DNA of 64,000 bases from Nitrosomonadales bacterium (GCA_025408405.1 JANYJE010000004.1:20204-84203), one strand, 5' to 3'. Numbered from the stretch's first letter, positions 28,848 through 37,701 are shown. The notes: generated from the sequence alone by a model not told the origin. Program-made: numbers and translations.

Positions 28848-28890
28848 GTGAACCATGATTTTCATGTGCTGAAATGGCATCAAGAATCTG

Positions 28891-28977
28891 AAAAAGGCAA
28901 ACCTGCTGAAAGGCAGGGACGCAAAGTTACCGGTCTAAGGAATCTGTAAGGTTCTATGACAGCGGGATCACCAGATT
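28891..28977 (+). promoter_or_regulatory. cyclic di-GMP-I (GEMM) riboswitch
   Basis: The sequence carries the GEMM-I hallmarks in order: GGCAAAC, a short stem CCTGCT/GGCAGG capped by the GAAA tetraloop, the invariant GGACGCAAAG, then CGGTCTAAGG and a second stem region ending in GCGGGATCACC. It lies between a sigma-70 promoter and the ankyrin gene at 29090, so cyclic di-GMP should control that gene in cis. A weak AACCG/CGGTT hairpin (about 28978-29012) followed by TTTT may be the expression platform. Confidence 0.88.
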
Positions 28978-29089
28978 AACCGTTATTCCCTTCTCGCGGT
29001 TTTCTGCAGTCTTTCTGTTGTAATCCGTCTCCTGTACCGGTATGAGCGTAGTCCGATTTTTAGCTATGTATCGCTGATAGGAGATCGTC

Positions 29090-29776
29090 ATGAAAAAACA
29101 AATAAAATCCAGTGAAATCATCATCCTGGTTCTCGTGTCGCTAATGAGTTTTGCCTCGAATCTTCCTGATCAGGTGGCGGACAATATGTTCGACAAGAAG
29201 CTGGTGCTGTTTGTGTTGACTGCCTCAGTGGTCATCGCGCTGTTTCGCTATCTGCGTCTGATGTTGTTTATTGCGATTGTGATCTTGGCTCTGGGTGCCA
29301 ATCTGCCGCAGGAGTTTGCTGAAAATATGGGTTTCAGCCCGATGATCATGCTGGCTGTGCTGGGCTTCCTGGTTACGGTTTCGCTGCTGAATTACGCATT
29401 TAAGCTATTGCCGACAGAGGTAGAGGAGAGCTCCGGCGAGGCTCCCGATACGCGTTATGAATTGCTAAAGGCCATCACTAAAGGTGATCAGGGGGCGGTG
29501 TTCGGGTTGCTGAACCTGGATATAGACATCAATTTCATGGAGAACGGCCAATCTCCGCTACACCTCGCAGTTGCAAAAGGTTACCCGGATATTGTGAGGA
29601 TGTTGGTGAATCATGGCGCGAACCTCGAGGCGCTGAATGATGAAGGCAAGACGCCTATAGACGTTGCCCTGGACAAGCGCTTTATCCGTTCCTCTGAAAT
29701 TCTTTACAAAGCGGCCCAATTTCAGGCAGGCAGGCAAAATGCAGCATCACCAGCCACGGAGGTCGCAAGAGTGTAG
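29090..29776 (+). CDS. membrane-anchored ankyrin repeat protein
   Basis: A 228-residue protein. The first 110 residues contain three or four hydrophobic helices (IIILVLVSLMSFASNL, LVLFVLTASVVIALF, LMLFIAIVILALGANL, MIMLAVLGFLVTVSLL). The cytoplasmic C-terminal part (about 125-215) has two to three ankyrin repeats, including GQSPLHLAVAKGYPDIVRML and GKTPIDVALDKRF. AGGAG precedes the ATG. It lies downstream of a cyclic di-GMP riboswitch, so its level should follow that messenger. The ankyrin partner is unknown. Confidence 0.88.
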   Translation: MKKQIKSSEIIILVLVSLMSFASNLPDQVADNMFDKKLVLFVLTASVVIALFRYLRLMLFIAIVILALGANLPQEFAENMGFSPMIMLAVLGFLVTVSLLNYAFKLLPTEVEESSGEAPDTRYELLKAITKGDQGAVFGLLNLDIDINFMENGQSPLHLAVAKGYPDIVRMLVNHGANLEALNDEGKTPIDVALDKRFIRSSEILYKAAQFQAGRQNAASPATEVARV

Positions 29777-29810
29777 TGACATCACTTTGCATCCGCACAA
29801 TATCTATCTG

Positions 29811-29841
29811 AGCCTGGCAGTAAAAAGCTGCCAGGCTTTTT
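29811..29841 (+). terminator. Rho-independent terminator after the ankyrin gene
   Basis: AGCCTGGCAG (29811-29820) pairs perfectly with CTGCCAGGCT (29828-29837), 7-base loop, followed by TTTT. Strong. Confidence 0.9.
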
Positions 29842-29915
29842 GCTGTCATGCCTTACAGTTTTGGTGTCCTGCGCCAGTGTGACGGCGCAGTTTGAGTGCC
29901 GAGAGGCATAGTGAG

Positions 29916-30626
29916 TTACGGAATATCCGCGTCTCCCATGCGCTCCAGAATAATTCCGGTCTTGCGCATCAGGCCGGGGGCTTCGCGGTTGCGGTCATAA
30001 AAGCGCGGATTGGGTACCATGGCAGCGAGTTTGGCGGCTTGGGTGGATGACAGCTGCGCCGCACTGACGCCGTAGTAATGCCGTGCCGCCGCTTCCGCGC
30101 CGAACACGCCATTGCCCCACTCGATGGTGTTGAGATAAATTTCAAAAATACGTTCCTTGCTCATTATCGCTTCCAGCATCAGCGTGATGAGCGCTTCTTC
30201 GCCTTTGCGCCACGGCGTGCGCCTGGTAGAGAGAAATAAATTCTTGGCCAGTTGCTGGCTGATGGTGGAGCCACCAGCGACGATCTTTCCCTTCTGCAGA
30301 TTTTTTTCATAGGCCTTCTGTATGCCTTCCCAGTCGAAGCCTTCGTGGTCGACGAATTTGTCATCTTCGGAAACGATCAGGGCCTGCTTGAGATGAGTAG
30401 AGATGTTTTTGTAGGGCACCCATTGGTGTTGCAATTGTGCCTTGGGATTTTTGCTTTGCAGTATTTCCAGCCGGTCTTCCATAAAAGCACTGGTGGACGG
30501 GTTATGGTTGACCCACCAGGCAATTTGCGCCGCTATCCATGCCTGATAGACGAGCAGTAGCAACAGCAGCAGGGCAAGGATGTACCATGCCCACGACCAT
30601 ATTTTCTTCGTCATGCCCTGCGCCAT
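29916..30626 (-). CDS. mtgA: monofunctional biosynthetic peptidoglycan transglycosylase
   Basis: GT51 glycosyltransferase that polymerises lipid II into glycan strands in the periplasm. The 236 residues contain an N-terminal signal anchor (about 12-30), the catalytic Glu in IVSEDDKFVDHEGFDW, the second motif VAGGSTISQQLAKNLFLS, and EAIMSKERIFEIYLNTIEWG. No transpeptidase domain follows, so it is MtgA and not a bifunctional PBP. It starts 2 bases after the aroE stop on the minus strand, in an operon with aroE as in many betaproteobacteria. Confidence 0.95.
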   Translation of the reverse strand: MAQGMTKKIWSWAWYILALLLLLLLVYQAWIAAQIAWWVNHNPSTSAFMEDRLEILQSKNPKAQLQHQWVPYKNISTHLKQALIVSEDDKFVDHEGFDWEGIQKAYEKNLQKGKIVAGGSTISQQLAKNLFLSTRRTPWRKGEEALITLMLEAIMSKERIFEIYLNTIEWGNGVFGAEAAARHYYGVSAAQLSSTQAAKLAAMVPNPRFYDRNREAPGLMRKTGIILERMGDADIP

Positions 30627-30628
30627 AC

Positions 30629-31438
30629 TCAGGACTGGCGCAACTTTGCGATCACAGGGGCGGTGTCAGGGTGGGTGCCGCGCCATTTCTCGAAGGCAAC
30701 GGCAGCCTGCTCGACCAGCATGCCCAGCCCGTCCGCAAGCCGTGCTGCACCTTGCTGTTCGGCAAAGCGCAGGAAGGGGCTGTGCTTGCCATACATCATG
30801 TCGTAGGCGAGTGCATTTGCTGTGAAAAGACCATCTGGCAGCGGCGGCAACTCATCCGACAGGCTGCTGGAGGTGGCGTTGATAACAATGTCAAATTGCT
30901 GCCCGGCAAGTTCCGCGTAACTCTTGGCAAAGACCGTACCGTAGCCTGCAAATTCGGCTGCGAGCTGCTCGGCTTTTGCCATGGTGCGATTGCTGATGAT
31001 GATCGCTGCGCCGGCATTGAACAGGTGCCAGATCACCCCGTGTGCAGCACCACCCGCACCCATCAGCAGCACGCGCTTGAACAGGAATTTGCAGCCCAGG
31101 TTTGTTTCGATATCAGCGACCAGGCCGACGCCGTCCGTGTTGTCGCCCAGTATTGCGTTACCCTCGAATATCAGGGTGTTCACTGCATGGGCTGCGCGTG
31201 CGCGTCCTGAGAGCTGCGTGGCCAGCTGAAAGGCTTCGTGTTTGAACGGAACCGTCACGTTGCAGCCCTTGTAACCTTCGGCGCGCAAGCGCTGCACGGC
31301 GGCGACAAAGCCGTCCAGCGGTGCTTCTATGGCGACATAGCTCATGTCTTGCCCGGTTTGTTCGGCAAACATCTTGTGGATCAGCGGTGACTTGCTGTGT
31401 GAAATTGGGTGGCCAATCACGGCGTATTTGTCAGTCAT
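30629..31438 (-). CDS. aroE: shikimate dehydrogenase (NADP+)
   Basis: Reduces 3-dehydroshikimate to shikimate in aromatic amino acid synthesis. The 269-residue protein has the substrate-binding N-terminus (YAVIGHPISHSKSPLIHKMF), the catalytic lysine in NVTVPFKHEAF, the DNTDG motif, and a Rossmann GAGGAAHG motif. Length is standard. It is followed at once by mtgA. Upstream, a tandem-unit hairpin element separates it from the zinc transport genes. Confidence 0.96.
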   Translation of the reverse strand: MTDKYAVIGHPISHSKSPLIHKMFAEQTGQDMSYVAIEAPLDGFVAAVQRLRAEGYKGCNVTVPFKHEAFQLATQLSGRARAAHAVNTLIFEGNAILGDNTDGVGLVADIETNLGCKFLFKRVLLMGAGGAAHGVIWHLFNAGAAIIISNRTMAKAEQLAAEFAGYGTVFAKSYAELAGQQFDIVINATSSSLSDELPPLPDGLFTANALAYDMMYGKHSPFLRFAEQQGAARLADGLGMLVEQAAVAFEKWRGTHPDTAPVIAKLRQS

Positions 31439-31468
31439 AGTGTGCGAATTAATCTAGAAAAAACATTT

Positions 31469-31570
31469 GGCCACAGAGAGGAAACAATGACACGCCAATT
31501 GCAGCAAATCACCCAACGAGTGAAAAGTGGAAACCATTGCGTACCGCACATTCTCTGTGTTCTCTGTGGC
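31469..31570. repeat. intergenic hairpin with CACAGAGA-type units
   Basis: GGCCACAGAGAG (31469-31480) is mirrored by a right arm (31547-31570) ending CTCTGTGGC that contains TTCTCTGTG twice. The outer 9-10 bases pair perfectly; the middle is irregular. It fills most of the 159 bases between znuB and aroE. Confidence 0.55.
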
Positions 31571-31597
31571 TTGAACTGCAGTTTTAGGATTATAGCG

Positions 31598-32356
31598 TTA
31601 ATCGGCACGCAGCCTCAGCAGCACGCCAGCACCCAGCAGCGCCATGGCCCATACGATGGCGGCGCCCGCCGGCAGGTCCAGCCACACTGACAGCAACAGG
31701 CCCGCCGCATAGCCCAGCATGCCGATGGCGTAGGCAGCCAGCATGCGCTTTTGCCTCAGCTTGTGCGTGGCCAGCGCCGGTATGATCAGGCTGGCGAACA
31801 CCAGATACACGCCGACGAGCTGCACGGAGGCGGTGACTGCCAGCGCGAACAAGGCATAGAACGCGAAGCTGCTGAGGCTGCTCCTGAATACGCGCCAGAC
31901 CACCAGGATGGCTGCGGTGAGCAGGGCGGTGGCAAGCAGCTGGGGGGCGCTTACCCATAATATCTGTCCTACCAGCAGATCTTTCAGATGTTCGCCGGCA
32001 TGGGTGTCGCGGCTCATCAGCAGGATGCTGCCACTGGCCGCCAACACAAATAGCAGGCCAATGCTGGCCTCGCGCACCTCGGGCAGGAAGTGCTCGATAT
32101 ACGCCAGTAGCGCGGCACCTGCCAAGGCGCTGGCGACGGCGATGAGTTGCACGGCAAGCGGCTGCTCGGCGTATCCTGCGAGCCCGGCGCTGACGACGCC
32201 TAAACCGGCAATTTGCGCCACCGCAAGGTCCGCAAAAATGATGCCGCGCGCCAGCACTTTCATGCCCAGCGGGACATGGGTGGCGAGTATCAACATGCCG
32301 GCAATGAAAGCGGGAACAAGGATGCCCAGATTGTTGCCCAGATCAACGCTGTTCAT
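31598..32356 (-). CDS. znuB: metal ABC transporter permease (ZnuB/TroC family)
   Basis: A 252-residue membrane protein with seven to eight helices, of the ABC-3 family of zinc or manganese importers (VPLGMKVLARGIIFADLAVAQ near the N-terminus; LVGVYLVFASLIIPALA late). It overlaps the binding-protein gene by 4 bases, so the two are co-translated. The ATPase ZnuC is not between or near them. Metal specificity is inferred from the partner protein and remains open between zinc and manganese. Confidence 0.85.
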   Translation of the reverse strand: MNSVDLGNNLGILVPAFIAGMLILATHVPLGMKVLARGIIFADLAVAQIAGLGVVSAGLAGYAEQPLAVQLIAVASALAGAALLAYIEHFLPEVREASIGLLFVLAASGSILLMSRDTHAGEHLKDLLVGQILWVSAPQLLATALLTAAILVVWRVFRSSLSSFAFYALFALAVTASVQLVGVYLVFASLIIPALATHKLRQKRMLAAYAIGMLGYAAGLLLSVWLDLPAGAAIVWAMALLGAGVLLRLRAD

Positions 32357-33246
32357 TTCAACCCCTCCAGCAGACGAGCGATCGTGTCGTCAAACAGGCC
32401 GAACAGATCCTTGGCGCCTGGCGAGCCGCCCACACTGAATGGCAATGCAACAATGTTCACATGTGCGTGCTGGGCAATCCATTCCGATGGTTTGGCATTC
32501 TGGTAAGCGGAGCGTATCACCATGCGTGCGGGGTGCTGTTGCAGCTCGCCCAGCACCTGCGCCAGGTATGCTGCGCTGGGTTCCATGCCCGGCTTGGGCT
32601 CCAGCTCTGCCACCTGTTTCAGACCCAGCCAGGCTTCCAGGTATGGATAGGCACGGTGGTGCACCAGCACGGGCTGCCCCTTGAGTGGTGCGGCATTGGC
32701 TTCCCAGCGTTTCAGTGCGCTTTGCCAGGCGCTGCTGAATGCCTGCAGGCGGCCATTGTAGAACGCCGCGTTGGCGGGATCGAGCTCGGCCAGCCTGGCT
32801 GACAATGCCTGCGCAATGGGCGGGTAGTTGCGCGCATCCAGCTGGATGTGCGGGTTGCCTGCGGCGTGTACATCCCCTTCTGCCCGGTCCAGGCGGGCGG
32901 GGATTTCCAGCATGTGCACATAATGAGTTGCCTCGAAATAGCCGGGACGGCCGACGGCAATATCCGGATTGCCCGACTCGCGCAGGATGACCGGTAGCCA
33001 GCCTACTTCAAGTTCCGCTCCGGTGCATACCACCAGTTGCGCGCCGCGTGCGCGGGCGATCAGGCTGGGGCGCGCCTCAACATGATGCGGATCTTGCAGG
33101 GCGTTGGTGGCGGCATAGATGTTGGCCTTGTCGCCTGCCAGCTCCTGCGCCAGTGCAGCCCATTCCGGTTCGCAGGCGAAGATGTTGAGTGCCGCGTGAG
33201 CGTTGCTGGCCAGCAGCAACAGGAAAATGCAGAGAATTTTTTGCAT
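32353..33246 (-). CDS. znuA: metal ABC transporter substrate-binding protein (ZnuA/TroA family)
   Basis: A 297-residue periplasmic cluster A-I binding protein. It has a signal peptide (MQKILCIFLLLLASNAHA) and metal-ligand histidines in the family positions (DPHHVEARPS, GNPHIQLDARNY and VHHRAYPYLEAW), with DDTIARL near the end. It lacks the long His/Asp-rich loop of enterobacterial ZnuA, so either zinc or manganese is possible. The porin-like gene lies directly upstream and the permease overlaps downstream. Confidence 0.87.
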   Translation of the reverse strand: MQKILCIFLLLLASNAHAALNIFACEPEWAALAQELAGDKANIYAATNALQDPHHVEARPSLIARARGAQLVVCTGAELEVGWLPVILRESGNPDIAVGRPGYFEATHYVHMLEIPARLDRAEGDVHAAGNPHIQLDARNYPPIAQALSARLAELDPANAAFYNGRLQAFSSAWQSALKRWEANAAPLKGQPVLVHHRAYPYLEAWLGLKQVAELEPKPGMEPSAAYLAQVLGELQQHPARMVIRSAYQNAKPSEWIAQHAHVNIVALPFSVGGSPGAKDLFGLFDDTIARLLEGLK

Positions 33247-33255
33247 GGTGTGCCC

Positions 33256-34572
33256 CTAGAATTGGTGTGCGCCATGAGCACCCAGGCTCATCACGTATTG
33301 CAGGAAGACCTGATTGTCGATCAAGTCTGCGCGCGACTTGTCCTGCGCCAGTTGCAGACGCAGACGCGAAAATTCACTCGGGCTGTAATCCAGCATCAGC
33401 GTGCTGCGAGTCGGGGTATAGGCATAATCGCTGATGACGTTGGCGCTGATAGTGGCGCCGACCTGTGCTATGCCTGGATCCAGCTGGTCATAACGCAGCC
33501 CTGCGCGCCAGAGCGGCATGAACTGGTATACGCCTTGCACATACCAGCCGGACTGGGTGACGCTGTAGTTGCCGGAAAGATTGGCGCCAACAGTAGCCGC
33601 GCCGGGCTGCGTGTAGTCGTAGGTGAGCACGCCATCTTGCTTGCGCTGGAAATACTCTCCCTGCAGCTTGAAGCTGGTCTCGCTGGTGTTGCCATCGGGC
33701 GCATATTTCCACACGAAATCCAGCCCGGCTGTGTTGCTGTCGCCGCTGAAACTGTCGCTTAACAGGCTGCCGTTCTTGCTTGGCACATTGGTGCTGACCC
33801 AGTTCGATTGCCTGGTCTGGTGCAGGGAAATGCCCACGCGCCAGCTGCTGCTCACGCCTGCGTCATCGCCGACATGGGCAAACAGCGCTGTCGCCCCGGC
33901 GCCATTGCTGATCTGTGAGTTGCTGCCAGGATAGCCGCGGCCGCGGCCGATCTCGGTGCCGAGTTCAATAAAGGTATCGGTGGGTGCCAGCCACTTGAGC
34001 TGCAAGCCGTCATCACCCAGCTGGTTGTCCCAGAACGTGCGGTACACCAGAGGCTGGTCGATGAAATCCCAGGCGTGGGCGTGCTGCTCGTTGAGGTAGC
34101 CCAGACCGGAGAAGAAGCGTCCCATTTTGAGATTGAGGCCTTGGCCCAAGGAGGTGGTTTGCACGAAGGCATTTTCCACACTGCTGCCACCCTCGGGAGC
34201 AAGCGCGAAAGTGGCCACGCCGCGGAACTGCGGGTCTATGTTTGCGCTGATGCCCAGTTCCGATTCCTTCAGGCTGAAGCTTCTGCTGTAACCGTGATTG
34301 TTGGGCGACAAGGCAAATCCGGTGCTGGGTATGGCGGTGTCCTGGGTGAGCCGGCCATAGCTGCCGGACAATATCAGTGATACAGCAGGATTGAAGGCGT
34401 TTTCACCGGAACCGGCATGGTCATGCTCGGCCGGCTGGCTGGCTTCAGCCTGTTGCATGCGCTGTTCCAGTTGGCGAATTTGCTCGCGCATGGTTTGCAA
34501 TTCCGCGTCGTTTGCGGCATGGGCAGACAGGGGAGCGCAAAGTACTACAAAAAATATTGCGTATTTATGCAT
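33256..34572 (-). CDS. porin-like outer-membrane protein next to zinc transporter
   Basis: About 438 residues. The start is set at 34572 because MHKYAIFFVVLCAPLSAHA is a clear signal peptide behind a GGAG site; the longer frame adds unrelated residues. A short coiled coil follows (AELQTMREQIRQLEQRMQQA), then His/Asp residues (PAEHDHAG) and a large beta-barrel region ending in LGAHGAHQF. The layout resembles coiled-coil-anchored porins often placed with zinc uptake genes. The C-terminal aromatic fits barrel insertion. It likely admits the metal handled by ZnuAB. Confidence 0.78.
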   Translation of the reverse strand: MHKYAIFFVVLCAPLSAHAANDAELQTMREQIRQLEQRMQQAEASQPAEHDHAGSGENAFNPAVSLILSGSYGRLTQDTAIPSTGFALSPNNHGYSRSFSLKESELGISANIDPQFRGVATFALAPEGGSSVENAFVQTTSLGQGLNLKMGRFFSGLGYLNEQHAHAWDFIDQPLVYRTFWDNQLGDDGLQLKWLAPTDTFIELGTEIGRGRGYPGSNSQISNGAGATALFAHVGDDAGVSSSWRVGISLHQTRQSNWVSTNVPSKNGSLLSDSFSGDSNTAGLDFVWKYAPDGNTSETSFKLQGEYFQRKQDGVLTYDYTQPGAATVGANLSGNYSVTQSGWYVQGVYQFMPLWRAGLRYDQLDPGIAQVGATISANVISDYAYTPTRSTLMLDYSPSEFSRLRLQLAQDKSRADLIDNQVFLQYVMSLGAHGAHQF

Positions 34573-34623
34573 GGTGAAACTCCAGATGTGGCGCATGGGC
34601 CCGGTGTTCAAACCGGGCATAAA

Positions 34624-34944
34624 TTATGCAGACAGATGGAGCGAGTCAGGCGGGCCGCGCGCGGGGGCGGCTACAACATGGATGGAGCGGAACGCGAAAG
34701 TATGTTGCCGTACCGAAGCTGCGGATAGGGTGATGGCTGCGAAGGAATGGGAGGCGCTGTTGAGTGCGCTGCCCAATTGCGCGTAGGTTGCGCACTGCTC
34801 GCAGCTGGTGGAATGGGGGGCCTGCTTGTCCTGCTGCTGGTGTTCCGCCAGGGTGTGGCGCAGCGTATGGACGACACCACCTTGCTGGGCGAGCAGCAGG
34901 GAAAAGGCAAACAGCAGCGGCAGAAAAAAGCGGGATAACGGCAT
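34624..34944 (-). CDS. small exported protein, DUF2946-like
   Basis: A 106-residue protein with a signal peptide or anchor (MPLSRFFLPLLFAFSLLLAQ), a His-rich stretch (VVHTLRHTLAEHQQQ), a CxxC pair in TSCEQCATY and a C-terminal ARGPP motif. The His/CxxC/RxPP layout resembles the DUF2946 small periplasmic proteins often found beside metal transport and TonB genes. The exact function is unknown; metal binding through the His and Cys residues is a guess. It sits 13 bases after the TonB-like gene and 51 before the porin-like gene, so it is part of the same minus-strand run. Confidence 0.6.
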   Translation of the reverse strand: MPLSRFFLPLLFAFSLLLAQQGGVVHTLRHTLAEHQQQDKQAPHSTSCEQCATYAQLGSALNSASHSFAAITLSAASVRQHTFAFRSIHVVAAPARGPPDSLHLSA

Positions 34945-34957
34945 GGCCTATCTTACC

Positions 34958-35836
34958 TTATTCGCTTTCCAGATGGTCGTTGCTGGTGAATGTCCAGGTG
35001 CGCACGATGCTCAGGATGTCGGTGTCGCGGCGGATGTCAGCCGGGAAGGGGGCGTAGGGTGCTGCCAGTTTTACGATACGCACGGCAGCGGCATCGAGTA
35101 TGCGCTGGCCCGACGATTTGTTGATTTCCACGCTTTCCACGTTGCCGTCGGCACGGATGGAAACAGTCAACCGCAGCTGCCCGAAAATCTTTTGTTGCCG
35201 TGCCTGGGCGGGGTAATTCATGTTGCCGATGCGCTCGACTTTTATGCGCCAGTCTTCCACGTATTGCGCATAGCGGTATTCCTGGGTGCGCGCGCCGATA
35301 AAAGTGCGCTTGGGCATCTTCTGGTAAGCGTTGAAGTCCTTGTTGATCTGCGCTTCCAGGCGCGCGATCTCGAGAGAGCGCTGCACCAGATCCTGGCCGC
35401 TCAGGCTGCTGACCTCGTGTTGCTTCTCGGTTTTTTCCTGATCGATGCTATGGCTGCTGGCAAGTCGCGTGAGCAGTCTTTTAATTTCCTGTTCCTGTTG
35501 CTTCACACTCTTGGAAGTCTGCTCCAGAACCAGCTGCTTGTCGTCGCTCAAGGTGGGCAGCGGGCTGCTTGCGCGCTTGTTGGCCGCCGTGTTTCCTCCG
35601 CCATCCAGATTGTGTTGCGCCAGCGCATCTGCATTGAGCGGGCGGGATTTCGACTGGCTGTTCACCAGCACCACTTCCAGCGGCTGCAGGAAATTGCTGG
35701 ATTTGGTTGGATCGGGAAGTACAAAGCCGATCCCGAACAGCACAAAAGCATGCAGGCAGAGTGACAGAGGCAGGGTGAGCGTCAGCGGCGAAAATGCCCG
35801 CGCCTGCGCCAGTCGCTGTTTGAACCAGGCGAGCAT
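34958..35836 (-). CDS. TonB-family energy transducer
   Basis: A 292-residue protein with one N-terminal membrane helix (about 18-40), a long polar and helical periplasmic linker rich in Gln/Lys/Glu (about 90-175) and a C-terminal TonB domain (about 205-290: QYVEDWRIKVERIGNMNYP, then GQLRLTVSIRADGNVESVEI). It lacks a long proline-rich spacer, so it is closer to TonB-C proteins of betaproteobacteria than to E. coli TonB. ExbBD are not in the window. It overlaps the RNase II gene by 1 base and precedes the zinc block. Confidence 0.85.
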   Translation of the reverse strand: MLAWFKQRLAQARAFSPLTLTLPLSLCLHAFVLFGIGFVLPDPTKSSNFLQPLEVVLVNSQSKSRPLNADALAQHNLDGGGNTAANKRASSPLPTLSDDKQLVLEQTSKSVKQQEQEIKRLLTRLASSHSIDQEKTEKQHEVSSLSGQDLVQRSLEIARLEAQINKDFNAYQKMPKRTFIGARTQEYRYAQYVEDWRIKVERIGNMNYPAQARQQKIFGQLRLTVSIRADGNVESVEINKSSGQRILDAAAVRIVKLAAPYAPFPADIRRDTDILSIVRTWTFTSNDHLESE

Positions 35837-37701
35837 CAGGCGGCGACCTCCATCTCTGCAGGTGTCGCGGCGGAGATGAAGCGTGCATTGAAATCCAGAT
35901 CGAGCAGGTCAATTGCACCGATTTCCAGTTCCACCATGGTGCTGGCTGGCAGTTCGGGCAGCGAGGGTATGCGTCCTGCCAGCGGGATGCCGGAGAGCCG
36001 GACCAGATTCTCGCGCAGCACCATGGCTGCGATGTGTTCAATCTTCTCCTGCTGCAACCAGCGCAGGCACCAGTAGCGTTCCATCTGGCGCTGGAAATCA
36101 TTGTAGGTGGTATAGGCTGCGTCGAAATCGCGCAGTATGGCGAACAGCACCGTGTCGTTTTTTGCATACACCGGCGCTTCATGGGCCAGCAGCTTGATGA
36201 TCTGGCGCTGGTTCACCAGGTCGATATAGCGCCGCAGGGGGGAGCTGGACCACATATAGTGCGCCACACCCAGGCCCTGATGCGGCGCTGCCACCGTGCT
36301 CATTTTCACCTTGCCGTTGTTCTGCGTGCGATAGATGCCCGCCACATCATTGTCGGCCAGGAGTTTGCCCCAGCTGCTGTTGACGTAAATCATCAGCTCG
36401 GAAACCACCTTGTCGATGGGCGAGCCGCGCAGTCGATTGGTGATAGTCACCACATCGTCGTGCACGTAGAAATTGTAGTCGACCTGTTGCGTGCTATTGT
36501 CGGCGGATTTGCCGCGCGCGGCTTCCAGCTTTTGCGCCAGATTCCACAGCAGGGTGAGTTCGCCGGCGTAGGCGTAGTCCAGCTTGCAGTCGCGCAGGGT
36601 GGTTTCGTTAAACAGCGGCTCCAGCGTGTCATGGCGCAGGTTGGCGGAAATATGCAGGCGTTCCAGGCAGCTTTCCGTGTTCAGCACCGCGAGTGTCGCG
36701 GCATCCACTTCCATATACAGCGACAATGCAGGGCATATCTTGTCGGCGCACAGGGTGAATGCTTGCACCACATTTTCCGGCAGCATGGTGATCTTGTCTC
36801 CAGGCATGTACACCGTGGACAGGCGCTGGGCGGCGATGGCATCCACCGCGGAGTTGGGCAGAATGCCCAATGTCGGTGCGGCAATATGCACGCCGATACG
36901 CCAGTTGCCGTTGGGCAATTGCGCGACCGAAAACGCATCGTCAATTTCAGTGGTGGAGGCATCGTCTATGCTGAAGGCGTTCACTTCGGCAAGAGGTAAT
37001 TCGGGGTGTGGTGCTACGCTGACTTCGGGGAAGCCGGTGCCGTGCGGGAAGTTCTCCAGCAGGAAACGGTTCAGGTGGTAGGCGCTGGTGGACGGAATGG
37101 CGCCGCAGCGTTGTAGCAGGTGCGCGGCCGACAAATGGCTGGCGGCACAGGCTGCCTCCAGCGCCTTCACTTCCAGCGTGTTGCGATCAGGCTGGTACAG
37201 CAGCTGCGGCACCTTATCGGCAAACTCGGGCGGCAGCGTGTAAGCACACAGCTGCTCGGTGAAGCGTGTCTGCAAGGCAGCTTGTAAACGCTTCTTTTCT
37301 GCGCTGGCCAGGGCAGACTTGAGCGCTTCCGCTGGTGCCGCCTTGTAGTGCCCCTTGCCTTTTTTGTAGAAGTGCATGGGTGAAGAGTGCAGGCGGATCA
37401 GCGTGCCGGCCGCTTCCAGCGGCGTTGGCGCGTGGCCGAAATATTCGGTGGCAAGAGTGTCGAAGGCGAATTCCTCGGCGGGGCTGGATTCCCACAGGAA
37501 CTCGACATCAATCCCGGCAGAGATTGTTTCGGCCTGTGCCATGAACTCTGCCAGACCTGGCTGCGCGAAGCGCAGCAGGCCATTGGCGGCCTTGATCTTG
37601 CTGCGCTTGCCATGGAGACTTTCCACCTGCAACGAGGTAGTGTTGTCGGTCATGATGCTGCCTACTTTGAAACTGCCGTCTTCTTCGTAAAAAATATTCA
37701 T
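35836..37701 (-). CDS. RNase II family 3'-5' exoribonuclease
   Basis: About 621 residues. The start at 37701 (MNIFYEEDGSFKVGSI) has a GGA site and replaces a slightly longer frame. The RNB catalytic core is clear: FSIDDASTTEIDDAFSVAQL supplies the Mg2+-binding Asp cluster near residue 235, followed by RIGVHIAAP and, later, SSPLRRYIDLVNQRQI. It is shorter and more divergent than E. coli RNase II or RNase R, as is usual for the betaproteobacterial form beside tonB-aroE. It degrades single-stranded RNA in the cytoplasm. Confidence 0.88.
   Translation of the reverse strand: MNIFYEEDGSFKVGSIMTDNTTSLQVESLHGKRSKIKAANGLLRFAQPGLAEFMAQAETISAGIDVEFLWESSPAEEFAFDTLATEYFGHAPTPLEAAGTLIRLHSSPMHFYKKGKGHYKAAPAEALKSALASAEKKRLQAALQTRFTEQLCAYTLPPEFADKVPQLLYQPDRNTLEVKALEAACAASHLSAAHLLQRCGAIPSTSAYHLNRFLLENFPHGTGFPEVSVAPHPELPLAEVNAFSIDDASTTEIDDAFSVAQLPNGNWRIGVHIAAPTLGILPNSAVDAIAAQRLSTVYMPGDKITMLPENVVQAFTLCADKICPALSLYMEVDAATLAVLNTESCLERLHISANLRHDTLEPLFNETTLRDCKLDYAYAGELTLLWNLAQKLEAARGKSADNSTQQVDYNFYVHDDVVTITNRLRGSPIDKVVSELMIYVNSSWGKLLADNDVAGIYRTQNNGKVKMSTVAAPHQGLGVAHYMWSSSPLRRYIDLVNQRQIIKLLAHEAPVYAKNDTVLFAILRDFDAAYTTYNDFQRQMERYWCLRWLQQEKIEHIAAMVLRENLVRLSGIPLAGRIPSLPELPASTMVELEIGAIDLLDLDFNARFISAATPAEMEVAA

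Noticed and set aside
36034..36999. Long plus-strand frame opposite the RNase II gene
   Set aside because: His/Gln/Val-rich antisense translation with no signal, motif or ribosome site; the RNB motifs on the minus strand are clear.
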